Positions 37,537 through 48,330 of a DNA stretch of 64,000 nucleotides are shown here, piece after piece (positions within the stretch are counted from its first letter, which is position 1; every line of letters starts with the position of its first letter). The DNA lies in contig CAJQUW010013605.1 of the NCBI GenBank assembly GCA_907163375.1, positions 186,001-250,000 of the forward strand, read 5' to 3'. Source of the stretch: Prostheceraeus crozeri. Its lineage: Eukaryota > Platyhelminthes > Polycladida > Euryleptidae. Under the pieces are notes generated by a model. The model saw only the letters and a program-made list of their open reading frames with translations, made no database searches and was not told where the DNA came from. The translations under genes and the position numbers were made by a program.

Positions 37537-39887
37537 TGTGAGCGTGTTGTATTTCTAATTCTCTATTGTTCACTGTCTTAGGACATAGCAATCCGACTCT
37601 CGACCGCATGCCTGACATCCTATTATCAAGTCAAGTGTTCTGGTGACGTTTCATGATTTAACATTTCATAATTTTTCATTGGTTGTCGTGGTTGTTGTTA
37701 TGCTGTGTTTACGGGTATAAATATCCACGGTCTGCAAATAAAGTGCATCTTTTGCTATTTGGAATCCGCGTTTTTTTTTTCAAGCTATCTTACAAGCATT
37801 GTCTTGCTGAAAATGAGCGGCTCGTTAAAGTTGGTCGATATCGTGAAGCAGATCGTGAAGGTTGAGCGTGATGAAGCGTGATGTTCATGGTTCAGACGGA
37901 CGATGACAGCGGTGCTCTATAGTAACCGCCCCAAAGGATTTAGAAGGATTGTTGTATCGAATGATGCCTCTTATTTTTTTGGGTCTGCTTTCGCGACTGG
38001 GATGGGAATCAGCTGGATCAAAAAAAAAATTAAAGTAAAGTGAAGGAAGTGAAGAGATTTTTTTGAAGAGAGTTTAAGGTGCAAGGGCAAGGGCCTGGCT
38101 CTAATCTGGCCTGGCCTCCGTTGTCGCCTGGATCGCAGATCGACATCATCGCAGATTGATGCAAAAATGGCAACAGATCAATCACTGGCAAGATCCTGAT
38201 CGTTAGCTGTGTCGATTGCGGTACCAGCTGATGTAAAGGAGATGGTGTGTAAGGTGTAAGATGGATATGGCAAGCCAAGATTCTCTTGTTGGTTCTACGG
38301 CGTTACCGCTTTGGACAATCGAGATGCCTTACCCACCGCAGTCGCTGCGCGAATGGTCGCAAAACAGCCAAAAATGAAGTCTCAAGCAAATGGTTGGCTG
38401 TCAGGTCTGTCCTTAACCACGCGCATCTAGAGAATGAAAGGCCAGTCTGTATTATCACCTTTTTTCTTTGTAACGAGATATTTCAGCGATTTTGCCCCCA
38501 CACCACACACAACCAACAAGTGCGATGCATGGCGGCGGCGCGGAAAATCACCGGTGCACAAATCTCACGTCATGAATGTCAATGGGCAAAGGAATGGGCA
38601 AGGATCGACCACTGGATCTGTGACTTCTGTCATTGTGTCAGCTTTTGTGGTTGGGATGTGAGTGTCGGTCTCGGATCTCACGGTCGTCGATCGTTTTAGT
38701 TGGGACAAAGGGATCGAATTGGGTTTGGGAAGTTTTAGGCACTGATGTAACTCATGTAGGACGGTATGTTTAGTTGATCCGTTTTCGCTACTGCTTACAG
38801 ATTTACAATCTGGCGAAGTTAAGAAATGAATCCTCCACTTTTTGGAGTATAGTAGCTTCAACAGGAACAGACATTGAAGCTTCGCAGCGGTTACCCAGCG
38901 TACATAATGAGTGATAACGGGACAGTTTTCCGTAGCCGCGAGTTATATGAGCTGTTAGATACTGAAGTTGGTAGTTCCAGGTCTCAACAGGTCCTTAAAC
39001 CCCCAGGAGGCCTCGGTGGTTGAAGCGGGTTCAGCGGTTACAAGAGAACGTAAAGCGCACAGGGCAAAGGTCTCGGCCTGGCCGTTTTCTGGGTTAATTA
39101 ATAACAAAAGATACAAACGAATAAAAACACCTCAACAATTAGTTTAGAAAGCGAAGCCTAGAAAGCTGATGTTAAAGCGATGTTAATTGAGAATCGCAAT
39201 ACCAAATTCGATTACGAGGGTAAAATATAAATTACTTGATAAATTTGTTAACGAAAAGTAATCCTTAATAAAAGTGTTTCTTAATGTCCTTCCTCCCGAG
39301 AGTGATTCCGTTGGAGCGGTGACACACGTCGGTTCATAATCATCGTGACAAAAATTGTTGGAATTGTTTTTTCAAATGTCTCTCGTCATTAATCGATTTA
39401 AGACTGGAACCTTATTGCAGGGAATCTACCGAAGTCGACAGACAAAAACGAATACGACTCTTAGGACGAATGGATAGGATTGTGATGATTGATCTGATGT
39501 TCGACCCCGACGGAGTATTCGTACCTACTAAAAGACTATTTTGTCAAGGGAAAAAGACCGTATTTTTACAAGACGACCATGTTTATAATGTTAGATAGCA
39601 ACTATATACTTAGTTTAGTAAGTTTCTAAGAATAGGGTGGAGGTGTTATTTAAGATATTTCTATTTCTTATTGTTGTACAGATAGATACATTATAATCGA
39701 CTTCACTGTCTTATCCTTGACATCCCGACTCTCTCTTAGAGTGTTCTGGATTATCATTCATGAAGTCAACATTTCATTATTGTGCATGTTTCGTGAGTTG
39801 TGTTATGCCATTGTTATACAGGTATAAATATCCACGTCTGCAAATAAAGTGCATCTTTGCTATTTGGAATCCGCGTTTTTACTTACA
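37537..39887. mobile_element. LTR-retrotransposon fossil, broken
   Basis: A ~2.35-kb element flanked by a 5-bp duplication ATATT (37532-37536 and 39888-39892). The 5' LTR is 37537-37794 and the 3' LTR about 39638-39887. Both start TG and end CA, with a TATA-like GGTATAAATATCCACG and a polyadenylation signal CAAATAAAGTGCATC shortly after. A purine-rich tract (AGAATAGGG) precedes the 3' LTR. The interior holds only remnants, including a piece resembling integrase (SDNGTVF near 38900). Ty3 and BEL/Pao both make 5-bp duplications, so the family is open. LTR divergence suggests an old insertion. Most coding capacity is lost and it is clearly non-functional. Confidence 0.8.
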
Positions 39888-39892
39888 ATATT

Positions 39893-40440
39893 CAACACAG
39901 AACATTCTAAAATATTTTTAGAAATAAGTTATCGAATCAAATTCAAAGAGTACTCTTTGAGTATTCGTATAATTGTGAACGCTGCTCTCAATGCTACATC
40001 AGAGAAACTCGCAGACGTTTGCAGAAATGGTTCGGTGAACACATCAAAAGCAATTCTCCATCAGAAAACTCCGACCAGGCACATGCATTCTCTAGCAGAC
40101 CAAAATTAAAAATCCAATTAAAAACAAACTACCCGAAAACAGCGGAGATACTGATGATATAATGGACAATTAATGAGCAATAACGCAACATCAGAATTTC
40201 TACCTCCTTTTTTATGTTTACCAACTGCAGTCATGTTCGTATGTATTTGCCCATTATTTTTCTATATAATTGTACTCATACTGTTTCTTTGAAAGTATTG
40301 TGTAGCTAGATCATCACAGAATATCTAAGATATTAAGACTGAGTTCAAAATTTGAGACTTTGTTCATAAGTTCATTTTTAATTTGTCACTGATGGTAGTC
40401 ACATCGATCGATACAAGTTTGGTAGCTGATATTTATACCC
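39893..40440 (+). mobile_element. Penelope-like element remnant with GIY-YIG motif and tail
   Basis: Immediately outside the LTR fossil, one frame gives CERCSQCYIRETRRRLQKWF and GEHIKSN, the core of a PLE GIY-YIG nuclease. The tail follows at 40313-40430, with AGCTAGATCATCACAGAAT and CACTGATGGTAGTC. The tail is an inverted partner of 37300-37380, so the PLE was already present with inverted ends when the LTR element landed in it. It is degraded. Confidence 0.65.
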
Positions 40441-41237
40441 GATTATATTTTCAATTACTTTCCTCGTTAATTATCTTCATTTAGTTCATAGCCTCTCCAC
40501 TTGGTACTTTCGTGAACATGTTTCAATCAATGTCTGACAGAACATCAGCTTAAGATGTCATGTCTTGATGAATTCACCTTCTGAAGCAGAACATATAATT
40601 AGACAGGTCGTCTCTTCCTCTGTTTGACTAGAAAGGAAACACTGGAACATGTAACGTTAATGAGATGGCACAACTTGCTGACATAATATCATAGCAATCG
40701 AACAATGAGCAGCCAGTTCAACATCAAACTGTGCGAAGCCAGATTGTGCGAAGCTTCAGTGACTGTCATCAACCGGATCACACAGCAAAGAGACACAGAC
40801 GATATCAAGCTCTACAGAGAAATTTGTGAACGTTTTTTCGTGCGCCTGCTTTTTTAATAATGATCGGAGAGACCAGCATTATCGAGGAAACTTGATAAGT
40901 GAGGATCGGAGCATTTTGAAGGAATTCACAACAGTCCGCAATTGCAATCCTATCTCTCCCAAGGTATTAAAAATTACCTTTAGCCCACTTAGTAAGTTCC
41001 TGCATGTGCGCACATCATTCATGTACGTGCAATGAATCAGTTTGCACTTCTAGCAAAGTGACGCGCTTAAGCAATCTAATTCTGTGGATGCAACATTCGT
41101 GGGTGAATCCTTCATTACCTGTTACGCCTAATAATTATAAGCTGCGAAAGGCCTAGTGATAATACAAGAAGCGAGTGTGCATCAATCAAGTGCCTCACGT
41201 CTTGCTTTGTTTATAAAAAACATAACTGAGTCCTCAC
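40441..41237. other. COBL-like intron next to the first exon, nothing recognised
   Basis: No element or additional exon recognised. Confidence 0.45.
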
Positions 41238-41720
41238 CTCAACTTTTGCAACCGAAGACTTTTTCTCCCTCATTGCCTTGTAGGAATACGGATTCTTCAC
41301 TAGCTGATCACGGGGGAGAAGTACAAACTGTCGCTTCTTGCATACTCCTACCAGGTTACTAGGCCGACACTCACATCCTTCCACATAGTTTCCACTGTCT
41401 TCTTCCTCATTTTCTATTACAATAACGTGTAAAGCAGGGTCCAATCCTTGATCTGAACAAACCTGCTTGACTAAGTCGGCGAAGGAAGTTGATGCTTTAC
41501 ATTGCCATTGTAGGACAGTTTCACCATCTGGATGGAGGATGGACAATGATATGAGTGAGGAAGGATCAAGGATGGTGTGAGAGGAGCTATTGTTATTGTT
41601 GATGACAGAAGACGCAATGGAACCATTTCGCTTTCGGGAAGTATCCTCATCCACGATGGGACCAGGGGACGGGATGGTTCGCGAAGTCATTTCCCGTTGT
41701 CCTTTCGAGGCCGCATCTGT
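41238..41720 (-). CDS. COBL-like: Cordon-bleu-like protein, exon with first Cobl ubiquitin-like domain
   Basis: Internal exon of 161 codons, open throughout. On the minus strand it is preceded by a pyrimidine-rich acceptor ending TTTCAG and followed by a GTGAGG donor. The first ~55 residues are low-complexity and polar (KRNGS, a run of Asn and Ser). The last ~100 form a beta-grasp-like unit: SLSILHPDGETV, then FADLVKQVCSDQGLDP, then a short acidic loop and QFVLLPRDQLV. This matches my memory of vertebrate Cordon-bleu, where a domain with LPSG, DLLVELC..NHLNP and VLLKEKV is followed directly by a second such domain. Cordon-bleu family proteins nucleate actin through C-terminal WH2 motifs; the N-terminal Cobl domains bind partners. 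Phase 0 at both ends lets it join the 3.6-kb exon. A generic Raf-type Ras-binding fold is the main alternative. Upstream exons were not found. Confidence 0.72.
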
Positions 41721-42863
41721 CTGAAACAAATTTGGAACAATTCAGTAGAAGATTGATAGGACTGACGCATTAAATCTTTAATATACGATGGTCAAATTCG
41801 ACGAAATTTAAATAGTTGATCCTTTATTTAGTGACTTTCACTAAATATTGCTTAAAAACGTCGAAACTGTCTATTTACCGATACAAGCATGCGAGCGCAC
41901 ATGAGGGCCACTCCAGGAAAAGATTTTGATATAGGTCTCCAATGTCTCGAAAAGTGCCCCTCTATGACAATGAGAGTTGGGTCCTCTTTTGACGTCAAAT
42001 CGGTCTCTCAATAACATAAGGGGCCTCTGCCATTTCGGTAGAATGGAAAAAGATGAACCCTAGTTATTGATGACAACAATGGGTTTAAGGAGACCATCAT
42101 CATCTGGTTCTCTATGAAAAAATTAAGCGATGGAATTGCTGGCATTTTAGAACCATTTTCCGAACACATACTGAATTTTTCCTGACTACTTGTTCGAATG
42201 GGGTCTCCTGCGAAATCACATGAGAAGTTGAAAATTTGCTTGTCTGACTCATTCATAAGGTGGATCAAATTTGACCAGATTTTAACTTCATCCAATAAAT
42301 TTCATTCTTTAAACCAAATCCCTATGGAAAGGTCGCAAAATTTCAACGTCGTGGGTAGATCACGAATTTATTGTGATTTTCAGATCACAAATAGCCTCAG
42401 GGTTTCCTCATGAGGTCGCCCTGGGACTTCATGCGGACGTTTTGAATCTTCATGAAGCGCCTGAGAGACTGCCGATGGTAAGCTTGAGATAGATAAGGTT
42501 CTCATGAGAGGTTTTTGATTCTACTTTTGTCTTTTTTCAAATAATTCTATGTGTTCTTCTAAGCTTCTGCTTATTTCATCAATGTATTTGTACTCACACA
42601 ATTCTGATTTGTAAGACACAATCTCTGATTTCGCACATTTGTCTTTTGTTTTCATTATTTCTCGAACAAATGTAACAGTTGGAGTTGGGACACGGTTCAT
42701 GGAAAGGATTTGATAAAGATAGGAGGTGACGCATTCATTTCCCTGAACGTTCTACCACCTATATTTTGAGGTCTGACTTCCGAAAGATTTTGCTGCAAGA
42801 TTTGGTCAATTCACTTCTTTCGGTAGGTTGTACAAAGTACACAGCGTCGTATTTAGTACCATA
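41721..42863. other. Upstream flank of the COBL-like exon, no gene recognised
   Basis: Presumably intron of the same gene, because the exon begins at a splice acceptor. No upstream exon was identified. Confidence 0.4.
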
Positions 42864-42871
42864 CTAGTTCT

Positions 42872-43550
42872 CAGGGGTGCGGAGTCGGAGTCCCGGAGTC
42901 CTATCATTTTTGCTGGAGTCGGAGTATAATACAAACAAATTATCTATTCTCGTGGATAGCTGTCACTGTCAACTTTCTCCGTCAAACAAAAGTACAGAGA
43001 CAGCAGTACATGCAAGGCTTGTAGTAGTTGAGGGAATGAACCGTGATAGTGAAAAAGGATTGTCTTTTCACTCGGTGATTTAATAGAGAAAACAAGCCTT
43101 CCCAGCTTCGATCACACCTACGCACCAAAGGTCACATTAGAAAGAAAAATGAAATATTATTTTCTTTGAAAACATTGCCTCTTACCCTCACGTTAATCGT
43201 GTGTGATGGCTCCCCTAAAGCGCATATTAAAATCGAAAGAGTACTCATATTTTTTGGAGAAGGATGAGGGATTTTCCTGCCTGGTAGATACTGGAGAAAA
43301 ACCGTGTGAAGCACACATTAAGAAGATGGGAGGAGCCGAGTCGCATGCATCCAACTTAAAGCGACATTTGATAGACTCATCGAAAATGATTGATAATTGA
43401 TACAGGAATGATCACTAAACATAAGTTCAGGTAAGCCTATAATGAACTATGCTGCAGGTTACCAGTTTTTTCAAAAAACTAGGCTATATATGCTTGCCAC
43501 CCGGAATTGGAGTCGGAGTCCTATCAGAATGATAGGACTCCGCATCCCTG
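42872..43550 (+). mobile_element. Non-autonomous hAT element with BED-finger relic
   Basis: A 679-bp element with a perfect 8-bp duplication CTAGTTCT (42864-42871 and 43551-43558). The ends are CAGGGGTGCGGAGTCGGAGTC-like (left) and CAGGGATGCGGAGTCC (right, inverse), with extra GGAGTCGGAGT motifs inside each end. It carries only the 5' part of a transposase. hAT elements use 8-bp targets and such GC-rich ends. Confidence 0.9.
43203..43400 (+). pseudogene. BED zinc-finger fragment of a hAT transposase
   Basis: A 65-codon frame reading SKEYSYFLEKDEGFSCLVDT, then GEKPCEAHIKK and SHASNLKRHLIDSSK. The aromatic start, Cys pair and SNLKRHL end follow the BED-finger pattern (Y-F, C-(x)n-C, SNL-x-RHL), which binds the transposon ends. 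Everything C-terminal to it, including the RNase-H core and dimerisation region, is missing, and the right terminus follows within 150 bp. It is a decayed N-terminal fragment inside an internally deleted copy. Confidence 0.6.
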
Positions 43551-43620
43551 CTAGTTCTTCTTTTTCTTCTTTCTTTCAATTCTGTTCCAGTTCTTAACTT
43601 TATAAAACGGTATATACATG

Positions 43621-44282
43621 TAGTCCGGGAGCTACTGACACTTTCTTCCTAAATTCGCGCACAAAGGGCTAAATAGCATGGATTTGTAGATCTTGAAACG
43701 CTGAATACAAAATCAAATTTTTGAGTGTCCAGCCAGTCGCATTCGGTTATAGTTAAGGTTAAAGGATTTCCATTGGAATTTAAAACATGATTGAGTTTAG
43801 AACATCAACTTCGATATAAAAGTTGAAGTGAGTCACATGATTCAGGATTTCATGTCTGCGAGCCTCTACAAACTGAGTAAATTTCATGTTTTGACTTTTA
43901 ATTTGGCGATTTTGCTCATTTTGTAGAGGCTCTCAGACATCAAATACTGAATCATGTGTGCGACTCACTTCAACTTTTATATCGAAGTTGATGTTCTGAA
44001 ATCAATCATGTTTCAAATTTCATGGCATTCTGATAAATAATTTCTTTTCTGCCAAAGAAAAATGTACGAAAATTGCCAAGTGTTTCAAAATCTATAGATA
44101 TTTCTTGAGTTTTACCATTGGATTACAATGGGAATCCTTTAGCCTTACCTGTAAACAAAATCGACTGGCTGTGACACTCAAGAATTTGAATTTTGTGTTC
44201 AGCATTTCAAGATCTACAGATCCATGCTATTAAGCCCTTTGTGCGCGAATTTAGGAAGAAAGCGTCAGTACCTGCCGTCCTA
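43621..44282. repeat. 660-bp fold-back element, near-perfect palindrome
   Basis: Arms 43623-43876 and 43914-44280 are inverted copies around a ~37-bp centre, flanked by TA on both sides. Shared blocks include CTTTCTTCCTAAATTCGCGC, ACTTCGATATAAAAGTTGAA and GCCTCTACAAA. The right arm is longer by ~100 bp (about 44030-44130). It is non-coding, and transcription through it would give a long hairpin RNA. Confidence 0.85.
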
Positions 44283-46270
44283 ATACCATACGATAAGCTA
44301 TCATGTTTCAACCTTTCATGCTTGTTTTTCGCTCCTGTGTGAAAATATATTCTCTCTTCTTTACCATATCCCGATTAATATCAATGGAAAAGCCAGAATT
44401 AAAAGTTCGGTGATCAAAATCGTTGCATAAGAAGTGCACATCAACACAACATCATTACGTAAGGGACTTTGGCGGCACTATGCTATCTATAGTGTAGTGC
44501 CGCCTACTAGGACCAATGAAGTCCCACTATCTATGATAATACTATTTATCATAGTATGCATTTCATTGAGCTTTTGTAGAAATCATTTGTGATACATTAT
44601 TGCTTTCCATCAAGTTCTATGACTACTAATAAATTCTGTGTTTTTATCTTTGTTATTTTGTTATTCATTCTAACACCAAATGACATTGAAGAGGGTGTGA
44701 ATTTTGCGGAAAATGTTTGTCTTATTTTCTATATTTCTATTTTTCTTATATAATAGTTTTCTTTTAAATCATATTTTGCACTTTCTAAAAATTAACTGGT
44801 CTTTAGCTTGTTTTTTTATTTCGCCACATTGACGCACTTTGCTACGTTGAATTGTATAGTTTTATTGTTTCTTTTCCTGTAAATGAGGTAATAAAGTTTA
44901 AAATGAAAACGCATTTTCGATTAGTTATGCATCATGGCACGAAATGGAAGAAATTTCGCATTTCACGAAGGAAATATCACATCCCTGTAAAATGCTTACG
45001 AGGCATACTCGTACATCATGTGTCAAAAGGGCCCTCTTTGAGCATTTAAGGGATAACTAATTGCTTAAGCAAACTGGCATACATGCTTTAATAGTCATAC
45101 CAGGAAGGAGACTCCTAAGCTAATGAGTAAGTTGGCTTGATTAAGTAATTTAGTCTTGAAGGTATACGACATGACAAAACTGAGTGTTGTAACAGTTTTA
45201 TTCCATGCAAAGTCAATTTAGTAATTTAAGAAGTTCCAATATCAATTCTCAAACCACATAAGATGAGCAGTCAGAAGAATAAAAACAAGAAAACAACATT
45301 GTTTTTCGGCTACAGACCGCTCGCAGTCCCACTACACCATGCCATTACTCGAATATTAACATGCTAAAACATTCCACAGTACATGTCACCAAGGGAGCTG
45401 TTAATGCTTAAGGTTAAGCAACGCAGCATAAATATGTCAAGTCGTTTCTAGAATCATTATTCCCGAAGAAAATTCTTCCTTGTCAAAAGTTCTCGTCAAT
45501 AATTTTATTTGCGAGCTTTCAGGTGATTCACCCTTCCTGAGGCACAGCAAGTTCCTCAACTTGCTGTGCATTGTCTTAGAAGAATTTTCTTTGGGAATAA
45601 TAATTTGGGTTCTCGAGAAGGAATTACGTACGTTTCCAGTATCTCTTCATGATATACGCGATGAATGGAACTGTAAATTTCACCAAAAAAAGTAAGCTTA
45701 TTATACAAACGCATATTCATTTCAAATATGCAAATTTCTATTATTAGTCACCGTATGCGTAGCTGCGTTGCAGTCAATCGATCACTACCGTTTATCAAAA
45801 GTCATCATTACGATCTGAGCATTCCAGATGCATTGAGTTCTGATAATACTCTTGTTCAGAAGACAACATACCTAATTGATAATCAAGTTATTTAGTTAGC
45901 TCTGCTAAAGGTTGCAATATGACGCTGCTATTTCTGTGCGTATTCAGAATATTTCCTTAAGTCTCTTAAAATATTGTTAAGCAAATATTGAGCACGCACT
46001 GTAATAACATTGAAAATAAATTGAATCTAACATGCGATTGTATGAATCCGGGTCAACAACACAGCGAGTAGACTAACTGGAGTAACTGTACATAAATCAG
46101 TGGAAAATATGACACTTTCTTGGATATAATAGTCAGAATTCAATTTACTATGAAAGATATATTGGTTTCCATTGGAATAGAGGACTGACATTTCAATGGT
46201 GGCGACCTTCAAAATAATTGATTTCTCTTCACTGAACCAAGGACGAATATAATATTTATCACAGAGCTAG
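44283..46270. other. No gene; two short palindromes
   Basis: A nested hairpin lies at 44461-44526 (GGGACTT outer pair, GGCGGCACTA/TAGTGCCGCC inner pair). Another inverted repeat at 45457-45604 has the perfect 12-bp stem GCACAGCAAGTT with a 4-base loop, plus an outer pair AGAAAATTCTT. Nothing coding was recognised. Confidence 0.5.
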
Positions 46271-47671
46271 TGATGTGCGGTTAGACAAATTTCTTAACCA
46301 CAAACGACCGTACAGAAAGCTTCAGTAACCATAACCAACCGCAACCTACTGTAACCGTTGGATTTTTGACCATAACTAACCGTTAACCGCAGAAACACAT
46401 GTACATACACGTATATCCGATTGTTAATCGTTTGAACACATAGTCTCATTGAATCGATACCATACATCAGTTACCTACTGGTCATCGTAATAGACTACAA
46501 CTTGCACAATAGTCTTACACATGATATGCTTCGCTTACCGACAAAATACAGACAGCAGCCTAATACGCTTGGGTCAGTTTGGCTTATATCACCATAAAAA
46601 GTTTTATCTTGTTAAATTCGTGGCTAAAGCAGTTTATCAAATACATGTGCACATGTGCACATACATAATACATATGCAAATACATGCGCATAGTCAAAGA
46701 CTGCGACATTGCATACGCTACAAATGCGAATAATATAAGCGCATGTTCTATTGACCTGTGGTACAATATAAAATTAAGCTATTCTGTCTTTCATTTGAGA
46801 AGCGCTTCAATCACGATAGGCGAACTTTTAATAATACCTCAATATACATAGTGTAGTCTACGTTGCTGCATGGGATGGCTTATACCATATAGGCCACAGG
46901 TCATTGCATAAGAAAGACTTGGTCTATCCTCTTAATCATAGTCCGTGGTCTAAACCTACATGTACATGAAGATATCCCATTCAGGTGGCCCGAATACGAA
47001 TTATGAGTTGCCTTAGTAAATAGAAATCCAAGATACCGATACGGATCGAGCGTTCAAGTTTCGAATCATTTGTAAGTTTTTGTTGGGAAAACAAATGCAC
47101 AAGATGGTAATAATTTTCATACTTTATGAATTTCGGCCTGCTCTTTGGCCATGGCCGAAGAGCAGGCCGAAATTAATATAGTATAAAACTTATTACCATC
47201 TTGTGTACTTGGTTTCCCAACAAAAACTTACGAAAAATATGAATAAGTAGGCCTCTTCAACATTTTCGAATTGTTATTAACTTTGATTTTGTGTGCGTAC
47301 ATGCACACATGGCAATAGCTTATATTAGAACTTGTAATCAATTAATGCAATATATCATGCTATAGTCGTCTACTTGTTTACGCAGTCATCTAACAGAGTT
47401 GCTAATTTTACGGATGACAAATACACAAACCCAACGTAACTGCACAATTAATTTTCATGATACTATTATGATTCTGACATCATTCAGATTTCGTAAAATA
47501 TCTTGCTTCGTTTAACCTTATGACAGCATTCAATTGTCACTCATTTAAAATTCCAAAAGTAGAAAAAATAAGAACAAAAAATTTACTACTCCAATTCAAA
47601 ACGTATCAAACCGCAATTAACCGTATTCGCTGATCACGTAAACGGTAACCGATCGTAACCGTAGCACTTTC
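46271..47671. mobile_element. Possible hAT-like element with GGTTA-rich ends
   Basis: The left end TAGTGATGTGCGGTTAGAC and the inverse of the right end, AAGTGCTACGGTTACGATC, are loosely similar. Both flanks carry many CGGTTA/TAACCG motifs (46271-46400 and 47605-47671). No convincing 8-bp duplication was found. It would contain the PLE-tail palindrome at 47075-47232 as a nested insertion. Confidence 0.35.
47075..47232. repeat. Palindrome of two PLE tails
   Basis: Arms of ~75-80 bp meet at CCATGG (47149). Each arm, read outward, gives GGCCGAAGAGCAGGCCGAAA (or AAAGAGC), then a stretch ending ATTACCATCTTGTG and TTCCCAACAAAAACTTACG. The outer part matches the single tail at 61209-61310 (CTTACCATCTTCTGCACTAG, TTTCCCAACC), so the two loci belong to one PLE family. 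Confidence 0.7.
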
Positions 47672-47692
47672 AACCGAAAGCACAGTTGATTT

Positions 47693-48330
47693 TTCAGAGA
47701 TTGGAAAGAGCCAAGGAAATTGATAGAATTTATCAATAATTGATAATTAGTGCAATATATTTCTGCTACTATCCGTAGCTATCATCAGAGGCAGAAAGTG
47801 AATGATTTACAGAATAAAATTTAAAATTCACATCAAGATATATATATATATGTAAAAAATGATGTCCAAAATATACAAAATTATGGCAAGAGAAGAGGAG
47901 TTATGCGGCAGCTAGTGAAGGGTAACATAGTACCAATAGCATTTATAGCAAATGACCTGTCAGGAAGAAAAAAGGGAAGACATAGGATGTGTAAAAATCT
48001 GATTGCTGAGGAATAACAAAGTCAATTAAAGAGGAAATCTCTATAACAGTCAAGTTCGTGTCTTGAGTTGATCTTCGGTTGTAGCTTGTTTATGTAATAG
48101 GCTTCACTCAAACGAAGGTTGGTGGAATCATTATCGAATGACAAATCTGTTGTTGTTATCTTGTCCTAGAGATGCTACACGCTTTCAAATGTCTGAATAC
48201 AGATGAGTTGATGTTGGTGTTGTGTTCACAACAGTGGATAGTAGCAGAAATATATTACACTAATTAGCAATTATTGATAAATTCTACTAATTTACTTGGC
48301 TCTTTCCAATCTCTGAAAAATAAAATAAGT
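47693..48330 (-). mobile_element. Penelope-like element C-terminal piece with inverted tails
   Basis: The minus strand between the arms encodes FDNDSTNLRLSEAYYINKLQ then PKINSRHELDCYRDF, the conserved last helix and P-x-x-N end of a PLE GIY-YIG protein. The flanks 47693-47790 and 48230-48330 are inverted copies (CAGAGATTGGAAAGAGCCAA, GAATTTATCAATAATTG, ATATATTTCTGCTACTATCC). The left copy, read on the minus strand at 47760-47788, shows CTGATGATA, a GCTAC/GTAGC stem and GAAA. It is degraded. Confidence 0.7.

Noticed and set aside
38286-38699. 137-codon open frame as a host gene
   Set aside because: It lies inside the LTR-retrotransposon fossil and is best explained as part of that element's decayed interior.
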